The position numbers and the translations under genes are program-made. This document shows, piece by piece, positions 1 to 6,611 of a DNA stretch of 7,838 bases (position 1 is the stretch's first letter; the number at the start of each line of letters is the position of its first letter). The stretch covers positions 1-7,838 of the forward strand of contig JANXQZ010000515.1 in assembly GCA_025353235.1 (NCBI GenBank), read 5' to 3'. The notes beneath the pieces were generated by a model, which was not told the origin of the DNA, did not search any database, and saw only the letters and a list, made by a program, of their open reading frames with translations. The stretch is from Bryobacterales bacterium (GTDB lineage Bacteria; Acidobacteriota; Terriglobia; Bryobacterales; Bryobacteraceae).

Positions 1-703
1 GCGCTGGTTGCGATGAAAATGCGTGCCGCAGGACCCGTCCAGCCTGGGGGCGGAGCAGGGGCGGCGTCAGTGGCTTGCCTGCGCCATCAAGGAAGTCGGC
101 ATTGAGCCGCAACCAGGGCAGTGCGGTCATTTGCAAATGCAACGATGCGCGGCCTTTCTTAGCTGGCCGGTCAGGCAATCGGAAGATATCGACCTCGCCA
201 GGCTGAATCGGAAGCGCGATCATTTCGCCGGGCGCATCGCGCGAAAAGGCAATGTGTCCGGGTCCCTGGGCCTGCGTCATGATGAGCGGCATCCCGGCGA
301 ACATGCGTTTCCAGGCACCCGCGAGCGACATAGTCGTCACGTTCACCGACGGGTCTTTCCAAAGAATCACATGGTGAGTGAAGTAGACGCTATCCGCTCC
401 CGCGAGATTGACGTCCGCCACGGGCACGTACAGTCCCTCGATCTGGCAGAACGAAGAGCCGAATTGCAGCTTGGCCATGTCTTTACGGCCAGGCAATTTG
501 GTCCACCCGGATGCGGAGTGAGGGGGCGGAGATTTCAGAGTGGCGCCGCATCGCGGACAGCTGAGTTGATTCGCGGTCGTTGAGGCTCCGCACCATTGGC
601 ACAACCCTGTCGCGGCGGGTTCGAGGGAGCGGACGGTCGCGCCGCATCCTCCGCAAAAATTCGCTTGGTCGTTAACCCCGGCACCACAGCTTGAACAGTA
701 CAT
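1..703 (-). CDS. AIM24-family protein with two N-terminal zinc ribbons (3'-partial, possibly rearranged)
   Basis: An open frame of about 234 codons starts at ATG 703-701 and runs off the left edge without a stop. A strong GGGAGG ribosome site lies 6 nt upstream. Two zinc ribbons are visible: C3-x2-C6 with C17-x2-C20, and C35-x2-C38 with C49-x2-C52. From W67 to about G169 the protein aligns with the neighbouring AIM24 gene, roughly half the residues being identical by eye. Shared blocks include HHV/I-x-LWKD, RxFAGMP and GPGxIAFSRDA. AIM24 (DUF124) proteins are beta-rich; the founding member is a yeast mitochondrial protein, and bacterial roles are poorly defined. After residue 170 the similarity stops: the REH motif that follows in the sister gene is absent, and the frame continues with unrelated-looking sequence (FRLPDRP...). 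This may be a natural variant, a deletion fusion or a frameshift. The AIM24 assignment is confident; the intact state is not. Confidence 0.8.
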   Translation of the reverse strand, partial: MYCSSCGAGVNDQANFCGGCGATVRSLEPAATGLCQWCGASTTANQLSCPRCGATLKSPPPHSASGWTKLPGRKDMAKLQFGSSFCQIEGLYVPVADVNLAGADSVYFTHHVILWKDPSVNVTTMSLAGAWKRMFAGMPLIMTQAQGPGHIAFSRDAPGEMIALPIQPGEVDIFRLPDRPAKKGRASLHLQMTALPWLRLNADFLDGAGKPLTPPLLRPQAGRVLRHAFSSQPA

Positions 704-709
704 GCTTGA

Positions 710-715
710 CCTCCC
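710..715 (-). promoter_or_regulatory. Shine-Dalgarno of the edge AIM24 gene
   Basis: GGGAGG on the minus strand lies 6 nt before the ATG at 703. It is the best ribosome site in the window, and it immediately abuts the end of the hairpin repeat at 716. Folding of that repeat in the mRNA could therefore affect its accessibility (inference). Confidence 0.6.
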
Positions 716-807
716 TTGTGGGGCAGCCAATCCTGGCTGCAGCCGCCTTTCTAGGCGGCTCGGAACCGGCTGAAAGCCGGTTGCAGGCAGGATTGCCTGC
801 CCCACAA
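716..807. repeat. Cloverleaf-like palindromic repeat (REP/MITE-like), four nested hairpins
   Basis: The outer arms 716-741 and 782-807 form an inverted repeat with 24 of 26 positions paired. The two failures are C727/C796 and G736/G787. Inside lie two perfect hairpins: 742-759 (7-bp stem, TTCT loop) and 764-782 (8-bp stem, GAA loop). Each outer arm also folds alone: 724-739 (CAGCCA/TGGCTG) and 784-799 (CAGGCA/TGCCTG), each with a perfect 6-bp stem. The two mismatches of the large palindrome pair correctly within these small hairpins. No coding capacity was seen. I recall similar elements beginning TGTGGGGCAG as common between genes in acidobacterial genomes, but could not check copy number. 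It is the only copy I can see in this window. Confidence 0.85.
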
Positions 808-850
808 TTGAGTTTGGGACAAGCATTTGTAACAGGTCTAATCGACATTC

Positions 851-1687
851 TTACTCCGTGTGGTGATGCACGTACATAGACTGAATACCCACGCGGCCAG
901 GCCCAGTCATTCTCGCAAGACTCATATTCGTTCCTCCGAAGAACCCTGCGCCCAGCTTCTGAAACTCCACCTGCATGGTCACCGAGGAATCTTTGTACAG
1001 GAACGCCCCAGGCTCAACCATGATGCTCTCTCCAGCCTTCAGCTTGCGTTCGAACACATTGCCGTAGCCATGCAGGATGAGCAAGCCGGGCGTGTTGGTG
1101 GTCACGAAGCGATCCATGAACATGCCCTGTCCGCCAAACAGAATGTTCGTAAGACCCTTAACTCGGAGGAATGAGTAGTTAATCTGGTGGGAGGCCAGCA
1201 AAAACGCATGTTCGCGAACATCCAGCTCCATGCCGGGATGCAGGGGAAGAACCACCAGTTCACCAGTCGCATCGCGCGAAAAGGCGATCCGGCCCGGACC
1301 AGTTGCCACGCTGATGAGGAAAGGCATCCCGGCGAAAGCGCGCTTAATACCTCCTGAGAGTTGCAGCAGCGACAAAGGAACGTTGTCGTCCTTCCAAAGC
1401 ATGATGTGGTGCTCAAAAAAGATGGAATCGCCGCCGCCCAAGTTGATCTCGGCCACCGGCACGATCTCGCCCTCCACCTGGCAAGTGCTGGAGCTGAACT
1501 GGAACTGCGTCATATCTTTGATGCGCGGTACTTCGCGCCAGCCTGATTCGCTGACCAGATTCCGAATATCGAGCCCCGCTCCGCACGCGCGGCAAGTGAG
1601 CGCCGTTTTCTCGTTCATGCTCTGGCACCACTGGCATTGAATGCGCTCCAGAGGCTCCGCCATTGCTGGTTTAATTGGGTCGGCCAT
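851..1687 (-). CDS. AIM24-family protein with N-terminal zinc ribbon
   Basis: A 278-residue protein ending in TAA. An upstream extension to 1804 is open but would overlap the divergent gene and has an unlike composition, so I take ATG 1687-1685 (MADPIKP). A further ATG at 1663 is possible. One zinc ribbon (C18-x2-C21, C32-x2-C35) precedes a full AIM24 beta domain from about residue 50 to the end, with LWKD, RAFAGMP, GPGRIAFSRDA and DVREHAFLLA motifs. The C-terminal half (FMDRFVTTNTPGLLILHGYGN) also fits the family and is present here but absent from the neighbouring paralogue. The protein is probably soluble: no signal peptide or membrane segment is visible. Its role is unknown; the family is usually described as a beta-rich fold. 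Transcription runs toward the second paralogue across a 147-bp gap holding the hairpin repeat, so co-transcription is possible but unproven. Confidence 0.88.
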   Translation of the reverse strand: MADPIKPAMAEPLERIQCQWCQSMNEKTALTCRACGAGLDIRNLVSESGWREVPRIKDMTQFQFSSSTCQVEGEIVPVAEINLGGGDSIFFEHHIMLWKDDNVPLSLLQLSGGIKRAFAGMPFLISVATGPGRIAFSRDATGELVVLPLHPGMELDVREHAFLLASHQINYSFLRVKGLTNILFGGQGMFMDRFVTTNTPGLLILHGYGNVFERKLKAGESIMVEPGAFLYKDSSVTMQVEFQKLGAGFFGGTNMSLARMTGPGRVGIQSMYVHHHTE

Positions 1688-1727
1688 GGTTTCTTCAGTG
1701 TACTGCGATGTGTCACGCTGGTAGCTG
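1688..1727. promoter_or_regulatory. Divergent intergenic region, probable promoters
   Basis: Forty bases separate the start codons of the AIM24 gene and the small hypothetical gene. On the minus strand TACACT (1702-1697) resembles a -10 box, ending 9 nt before the ATG at 1687. A short palindrome CAGTGTACTG (1696-1705) overlaps it and could be an operator. No convincing -35 box or Shine-Dalgarno was seen on either side. Low confidence. Confidence 0.3.
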
Positions 1728-2129
1728 ATGAGCGATGTAATTTCGGAGTACCAAAAGTGGAAGGAGCAAGGCGACGGCTTGCGCGCTAAAGCCAAGCAGG
1801 CCATGGAGTCGAGATTCCGCGAACTCCTTTCGGATGCGATTGCGATCGCGCGGGATTACCATGCCGATTTCGGGGTGGCGCTGAAGCCTCCGCCATCGAT
1901 TACCGCATTTCGGTACAGGATAAATGCGAAGCCAAAACCCAAGAAAGCGTCCAACACTCTTGAGACTCCGGCGGCTAAACCGAACGGTCCGAAAGTTGCG
2001 GCCCTGCAAAGGAGTCTGGGGTTAGCCAAGAATAAGCTGGAGGCCGCCAAGCAGGCTGGCAAACCGACCAAGAATCTTGAAGATAAAGTTTATGAAATTG
2101 AGGACGATTTACGCTTAGCGCTTGGCTGA
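1728..2129 (+). CDS. Small hypothetical protein with helical ends
   Basis: A 133-residue protein of unknown family. It starts at ATG 1728, without an evident Shine-Dalgarno, and stops with TGA at 2127-2129. The N-terminal part (residues about 3-50) is charged and probably helical (EYQKWKEQGDGLRAKAKQ). A proline/lysine-rich linker follows (residues 52-90, with KPPPS and KPKPKK). The C-terminal 40 residues form a likely coiled coil, rich in K, E, A and L, ending EIEDDLRLALG. There is no signal peptide, membrane segment or cysteine. The composition suggests a nucleic-acid-binding or scaffold protein, but that is only inference. Coding status is supported by length, regular composition and placement between divergent and downstream genes. 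It may be co-transcribed with the receptor that begins 46 bp later. Confidence 0.65.
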   Translation: MSDVISEYQKWKEQGDGLRAKAKQAMESRFRELLSDAIAIARDYHADFGVALKPPPSITAFRYRINAKPKPKKASNTLETPAAKPNGPKVAALQRSLGLAKNKLEAAKQAGKPTKNLEDKVYEIEDDLRLALG

Positions 2130-2175
2130 TGTGCCAAGCTGGGAATGTTTGCTGGCGTACGCTCGTGTGTTTTTG

Positions 2176-5028
2176 ATGAATTTAACGCGCTACACGGTCC
2201 TGACGTGTATATTAGCTTGTTCTCTTTTCGGACAGACGGCCACGTTGATGGGCGTCGTAACCGACGAGAGCGGGGCCGTTGTGCCCGGAGCCAAAATCGG
2301 ACTGAAGGGGCCAAACGCGGACGTAAAGGAAACGGCATCCGGACCCGACGGCTCCTACTCCCTCACGGCCCTCTCGCCTGGCACCTATGCCTTGCTCGCC
2401 AGTGCGCCCGATCTAGCGCTTTTGCCAGTGCCCCGTATTCTGCTGAAACCTGGATTGCTTCGGGTAAACATTCAGATGAAGGTCGCTTCTACCGTGCAAC
2501 AGGTCACGGTGGAGGAGAACACTGGTCCAACTGTTACCCCCGATCCGGCCAACAACGCCACGGCGCTGGTGCTGCGCGGGGAAGATTTGCAGGCGCTGTC
2601 CGACGATCCGGACGACCTCGCGGCTGAACTGCAGGCATTGGCTGGCCCCGCAGCCGGACCGAACGGCGGAGCCATCTACGTAGACGGTTTCAGCGGGGGC
2701 CAACTGCCCTCGAAGGAATCGATAAGAGAAATCCGGGTAAACCAGAATCCATTCTCGCCGGAATTCGACAAGCTTGGTTTCGGCCGCATCGAGATTTTCA
2801 CCAAACCCGGTACGGATAAGTTTCACGGCTCGGCTTTTTACAACATAAGCGACAGTATCTGGAACTCGCGCAATCCGTATGCAAGCCAAAAAGCACCCTT
2901 TCGCTTGCAGGAGTTCGGAGGAAGCCTGGCCGGGCCAATCAATAAACGCTCCTCATTCTTCCTGGACGTGCGACGCGATTCCGTCGATAACGGCGCAATA
3001 ATCAACGCAGTGGATCCCGAGTCAATGGAGAATGCGCGGTTTACGCAGGTGTTCCTGGTGCCTCAGCGGCGGCTGTTCATCAACCCTCGAATTGATTATC
3101 AGCTCAGTGCGAATAATACACTGGTAGCGCGGTTCACGAACGGCGACGTCGATATTCCGGAGTCCGGCATCGGCAGCTTTAACTTGATCTCACGCGGATA
3201 TCATTCGCATTCGCTATTCAACATCCTGCAACTGACCGAGACCGCCGTTATTGCCGGAGTTGTCATTAACGAGGCCCGCTTTCAGTTTTATCGGCTCGAC
3301 ACCGACTTGCTCGCCAATTCGCCGCTGCCGGCCATCTCTGTGCCTGGCGCTTTTAATGGTGGCGGTGCGCAAGTTGGTCATTCGACCGCCGTTCAGCATT
3401 ATGACGAATTTTCGGACTATGTTTCGATTTCAAAAAAGGCGCATTCCTGGAAATTCGGCGCTCGTGTGCGCTTCCTCCAAGACACCAGTTCCTCCCGGCA
3501 GAACTTTGGCGGTACGTTTACTTTCGATTCCATCGAGCAATACCGCCGCACGGTTTTAGGGCAACCTGGCGGTGGCGCGACCCAATTCAGCTTTTCCCAG
3601 GGAAAACCGCTCCTATCCGTCGATCAAATCGAGACTGGCATTTTTGTGGGCGATGATTGGCGCGTGCGGCCCAATATCACGGTTAGCCTCGGCTTGCGCT
3701 ATGAAATCCAGACGAATATCAGCGATCGGGGAGATTTCGCGCCGCGCGTCGGGATCGCTTGGGCACCCGGAGCGAGCAACGGCAAAGCTCGCCCAAAGAC
3801 TGTAATCCGGGCTGGGTTCGGCACGTTTTATGATCGCTTTGCGCTGGCGAATACGATTACGGCGCTGCGCTATGGCGGGGCCTACCAGCAGCAGTTTATT
3901 CTCAAAAATCCCGGTTTTTTTAAGGATGTGCCGCCGCTCGACTCGCTGCCCGGCTTGCAAGCGGGGCTAAGCACGCAGTCAATTGCGAAAGATCTCCGAG
4001 CATCTTATATTCTGCAATCTGCCCTCAGCGTAGAGCGGCAACTGCCGAAAAATACCACCCTCGCGGTCACTTACGCCAACTCGCACGGATTGCACTTGCT
4101 GCGGTCCCGCAATACCAATTCCGCGCTGGCCGGGACCTACGATCCCAACATTCCAGACAGCGGAGTGTATCCGCTCGGAACACCCGCTTCGGTGATTGTG
4201 GCTGAATCGGTCGGGTTGTACAATCAAAATCAATTGATTGTGAACACGAATTCAAAGGTGAACGCGAACATTTCACTGTTTGGAAACTACATGTTCAATC
4301 ACGCGCTGAGCAACACCGACGGAATTGGCACCTTTCCGGCAAGGCCGTACAACTACACGGGCGAGTACGGACCGGCTTCTACGGACGTGCATCATCGGAT
4401 GGCGCTGGGCGGGTCCGTGAACACCTGGTGGAATGTGCGGGTAAGCCCGTTCATTATTTTAGAATCCGGCCTGCCTTTCGATATTACAACCGGGCGAGAT
4501 TTGTTTGGCGACACGCTTTTCAATTCGCGCCCCGGCATAGCGACAGACCTCAATAAACCAGGGGTCATCTCCACCAAATACGGGTTTTTGGACCCAAATC
4601 CAACCGATGGCGAAAAGATACTTGGGCGGAATTCGGGACGCGGGCCGGGCGGGATTCGCGTTAATGTTCGCCTGAACAAAACATTTGGGTTTGGTCCTGC
4701 GAAAGAAGGCTCCGCTTCCGCTATTTCGGGACCCTTGGGTGGCGGAGGGGGAGGCGTAGGGAACCGCGGACAAGGAGGCGTATTTAGCACCGGGGGTGGA
4801 GGTCCAGGCGGACCTTTCAGCGCCAGTCCCACCAGCAGACGTTTCAATTTGATCGTTGGGATATCGGCCCAGAACTTGATCAATCACAACAATCCAGGAC
4901 CGATTATCGGAAATATTACGTCCCCGCTATTCGGTCAAGCGAATCAGGCCGCAGGCGGCGGCGGTCAAGGCTTCTCGGAGAGCGCGAATAACCGCAGAAT
5001 TGAACTGCAGCTCCGGCTAACGTTTTAA
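2176..5028 (+). CDS. TonB-dependent receptor-like outer membrane protein with carboxypeptidase-regulatory domain
   Basis: A 950-residue outer-membrane beta-barrel. The frame is open from a TTG at 2122, but I choose ATG 2176 because it puts a signal peptide (residues 1-20, ending LFGQ) at the N-terminus; the TTG start would overlap the previous gene. Residues about 23-105 form a CarboxypepD_reg-like beta sandwich (GVVTDESGAVVPGA, SGPDGSYSLTALSPGTY). A plug-like domain follows, with DDPDDLAAELQALAGP, IYVDGFSGG (about 168-176), NQNPFSPEF (about 190) and IEIFTKPGTDKFHGSAFY (about 205-222). The rest is barrel, ending in aromatic LRLTF as expected for a BAM insertion signal. A glycine-rich stretch lies at about 854-885. 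This matches a subfamily common in Acidobacteriota, presumed to take up large substrates. The substrate is unknown, no TonB box was identified, and no SusD-like partner is adjacent. Confidence 0.93.
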   Translation: MNLTRYTVLTCILACSLFGQTATLMGVVTDESGAVVPGAKIGLKGPNADVKETASGPDGSYSLTALSPGTYALLASAPDLALLPVPRILLKPGLLRVNIQMKVASTVQQVTVEENTGPTVTPDPANNATALVLRGEDLQALSDDPDDLAAELQALAGPAAGPNGGAIYVDGFSGGQLPSKESIREIRVNQNPFSPEFDKLGFGRIEIFTKPGTDKFHGSAFYNISDSIWNSRNPYASQKAPFRLQEFGGSLAGPINKRSSFFLDVRRDSVDNGAIINAVDPESMENARFTQVFLVPQRRLFINPRIDYQLSANNTLVARFTNGDVDIPESGIGSFNLISRGYHSHSLFNILQLTETAVIAGVVINEARFQFYRLDTDLLANSPLPAISVPGAFNGGGAQVGHSTAVQHYDEFSDYVSISKKAHSWKFGARVRFLQDTSSSRQNFGGTFTFDSIEQYRRTVLGQPGGGATQFSFSQGKPLLSVDQIETGIFVGDDWRVRPNITVSLGLRYEIQTNISDRGDFAPRVGIAWAPGASNGKARPKTVIRAGFGTFYDRFALANTITALRYGGAYQQQFILKNPGFFKDVPPLDSLPGLQAGLSTQSIAKDLRASYILQSALSVERQLPKNTTLAVTYANSHGLHLLRSRNTNSALAGTYDPNIPDSGVYPLGTPASVIVAESVGLYNQNQLIVNTNSKVNANISLFGNYMFNHALSNTDGIGTFPARPYNYTGEYGPASTDVHHRMALGGSVNTWWNVRVSPFIILESGLPFDITTGRDLFGDTLFNSRPGIATDLNKPGVISTKYGFLDPNPTDGEKILGRNSGRGPGGIRVNVRLNKTFGFGPAKEGSASAISGPLGGGGGGVGNRGQGGVFSTGGGGPGGPFSASPTSRRFNLIVGISAQNLINHNNPGPIIGNITSPLFGQANQAAGGGGQGFSESANNRRIELQLRLTF

Positions 5029-5036
5029 GCTTTCGC

Positions 5037-6026
5037 TCAAAAGAGCTCGATAGTCACTTGAGCGGTCAAGCCAGGCTTGATGGCAGGTAGAGGACTCGCA
5101 AAATCCACGAAGACCTCGCCTGCTTTAATCTCTCGAACTAAACCTTGTATCGCGCCCGGAGCTTCGGCAATTTGAATGGAGGCGATCTGCCCGGCCCGGA
5201 ATTTGGGCAGGAGCTTCGAATCGGGGCTAAGCGCCACTTGTAGCGAGGTAAGCTCTGTTCCGATCTGGAACAAATCCTGCATCCCGCGGTTTACCGGTTC
5301 GCCCGCTTGGCCATGCCTGCTGATCACTACGCCATCGACCGGCGAGTGAACCTCGCCCGACCCCAGATCCGCCTTAGCTTCATCCATTTCCTGCGACTTC
5401 GCCTGAGCCAGCTTTCGCGCGTTCTCAAGGTCCTTGCCGATGGAGGTCACCCGCTCTTCTGCCGCCGCCGCGAGATGTCCAAAGCTTTCGTTATCGGCCA
5501 TCAACTTGCGATAGTCGGCCTCCGCTTTTTCGAACGTGAGCCTCGGGGTAGCCCCTTCCTGCACCAACATCTTCTGCCTCTGATAGACCTTCTCGGCCTT
5601 GTCAAACTCTGCTTTTGTGCGGGTGGCATCGGCCCGGGCACGCGATCCCTCCAGACGCGCAGAAGTTAAGCCTGCTTCGAGATCGGCCACCCGAGATTGG
5701 GACCGCGCGGCATCCTCCTCAGCCCTCTTCGCAACACTGTCGATTTTGACGTTCTTAATCCTGGCCAGCAGTTCGCCTTCGAATACGTCTTCCCCGACAT
5801 CCGCCATGAACCGTTCGACAATTCCTTCGGTGGGCACCTTGACGCTGACTATTTTCTTCGCCTGCACCCGCCCAGGCAAGCTGATCTTGAGCGGGGTCGC
5901 CGGTTGAGCCAAAGGTTGAACCGGTTTAGGGGACCGCTCCGAACCGTTCCGCACCAGCGTGAGCACACCTGCCGCGACCGCAATTAGCACGATCAGTCCT
6001 GCAACCAGCGGCCATTTTCCACCCAT
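5037..6026 (-). CDS. HlyD/RND-type efflux periplasmic adaptor (membrane fusion protein)
   Basis: A 329-residue membrane fusion protein. The frame is open to 6098, but ATG 6026-6024 (MGGKWPLVAG) puts the single N-terminal membrane anchor (residues about 5-25) at the start. A proline-rich linker (30-46) leads to the first half of the lipoyl-like domain (52-90, VPTEGIVERFMADVGEDVFEGELLARI). An alpha-helical coiled-coil hairpin rich in A, E, K and R follows (92-220). The second lipoyl half is at 224-256 (HSPVDGVVISRHGQAGEPV), and a beta-barrel domain ends the protein (260-329, KPGLTAQVTIELF). Such adaptors link an inner-membrane ABC, RND or MFS pump to an outer-membrane channel. None is adjacent: downstream is the convergent receptor, 8 bp away, and upstream is the divergent chrA pair. 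Partner and substrate are unknown. Confidence 0.9.
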   Translation of the reverse strand: MGGKWPLVAGLIVLIAVAAGVLTLVRNGSERSPKPVQPLAQPATPLKISLPGRVQAKKIVSVKVPTEGIVERFMADVGEDVFEGELLARIKNVKIDSVAKRAEEDAARSQSRVADLEAGLTSARLEGSRARADATRTKAEFDKAEKVYQRQKMLVQEGATPRLTFEKAEADYRKLMADNESFGHLAAAAEERVTSIGKDLENARKLAQAKSQEMDEAKADLGSGEVHSPVDGVVISRHGQAGEPVNRGMQDLFQIGTELTSLQVALSPDSKLLPKFRAGQIASIQIAEAPGAIQGLVREIKAGEVFVDFASPLPAIKPGLTAQVTIELF

Positions 6027-6074
6027 CACCCGATCATAGCGACTCGTATGGGCACAGGCTGTTACAGTACCTTC
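6027..6074. promoter_or_regulatory. Divergent promoter region between adaptor and chromate transporter genes
   Basis: Forty-eight bases lie between the two chosen start codons. TATGAT on the minus strand (6038-6033) and TACAGT on the plus strand (6063-6068) each end 6 nt before the ATG they face. That is the spacing expected if transcription begins at the start codon itself. No Shine-Dalgarno precedes the chrA start, only a weak GGGTG precedes the adaptor start, and no clear -35 boxes were found. The pseudo-palindrome CTGTTACAG overlaps the plus-strand box and could bind a regulator. Confidence 0.35.
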
Positions 6075-6611
6075 ATGCCGCAGCCCAACCTCCCACAATT
6101 GGCGCTCATCTTTCTCCGCATCGGCAACACGACGGTGGGAGGAGGCGAGCCCACGGTCGCTTCCCTGCAGCGTGAATTGACTCGGCGCGGATGGCTCTCC
6201 GCGGAACAGTTTGGGCTGGCTTACTCCTTAGCGCGGATCACTCCAGGGACCAACATGCTCGCCTTCTGCGCGGCTGCCGGCTGGTACGTCCTGGGCCTTC
6301 GGGGCGCAATGGCGGGCGTTCTGGCGGCCACGATTCCATCCAGCGTTCTCGTTGTATTTCTAACTAGTGTCTGCGAGGCCGGCACTCGGATTCCCTGGCT
6401 GGGCGCAGCAGTGAACGCCACCATTGCGGCGGGGGTCGGCATCATGGTTGCCGCCGCTTTGATGCTGGCGCGGTCACAGGTCCGCAAGTCGGGCGTTCTC
6501 CTCTCCCTCCTAATCGTGGTTGGCGCTTTTCTGCTTCGGCAACTGGGACTCTCGCCATTGCAGACCCTGATGATCGCGGCCCTCGTAGGTGTGGCCAGGA
6601 AAGAAGCATGA
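6075..6611 (+). CDS. chrA: Chromate transporter family protein, N-terminal half (short-chain ChrA)
   Basis: A 178-residue inner-membrane protein corresponding to the N-terminal domain of ChrA. ATG 6075 (MPQPNLPQLALIFLRIGNTT) is preferred over ATG 6048, because family members begin shortly before this first helix. Family-like blocks are the glycine motif VGGGEPT (residues 21-27), RRGWLSAEQFGLAYSLARITPG (37-58) and three or four hydrophobic segments (about 76-100, 109-133, 139-154, 160-174). In classical ChrA the corresponding motifs read FGGP and LPGP; here GGGEP and TPGTN replace them, so the substrate may differ. The stop overlaps the next gene's start as ATGA, implying translational coupling. 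Paired half-size ChrA proteins are known (for example the Bacillus chr3N/chr3C pair), in which both halves are needed for chromate efflux. Chromate as the actual substrate here is inferred from the family only. Confidence 0.85.
   Translation: MPQPNLPQLALIFLRIGNTTVGGGEPTVASLQRELTRRGWLSAEQFGLAYSLARITPGTNMLAFCAAAGWYVLGLRGAMAGVLAATIPSSVLVVFLTSVCEAGTRIPWLGAAVNATIAAGVGIMVAAALMLARSQVRKSGVLLSLLIVVGAFLLRQLGLSPLQTLMIAALVGVARKEA

Noticed and set aside
23..583. 186-codon plus-strand open frame
   Set aside because: It lies antisense to the AIM24 coding sequence, whose zinc ribbons and family motifs are clear on the minus strand. Its own translation is rich in R, H and G without recognisable motifs.
2122..2175. 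TTG-initiated N-terminal extension of the receptor
   Set aside because: It would bury the signal peptide 18 residues inside the protein and overlap the preceding gene. ATG 2176 gives a normal signal sequence.
4220..4241. Inverted repeat ACAATCA...TGATTGT
   Set aside because: It is a short 7-bp stem inside the receptor coding sequence, with no T-tract or regulatory context. Probably chance.
4392..4887. Two long minus-strand open frames, one proline-rich
   Set aside because: They are antisense shadows of the receptor's barrel and glycine-rich segment; the proline runs are simply the complement of glycine codons.
5034..5064. Inverted repeat CGCTCAA...TTGAGCG between the convergent genes
   Set aside because: The stem is 7 bp with a 17-nt loop and no U-tract, and it overlaps the end of the adaptor gene. 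Too weak to call a terminator.
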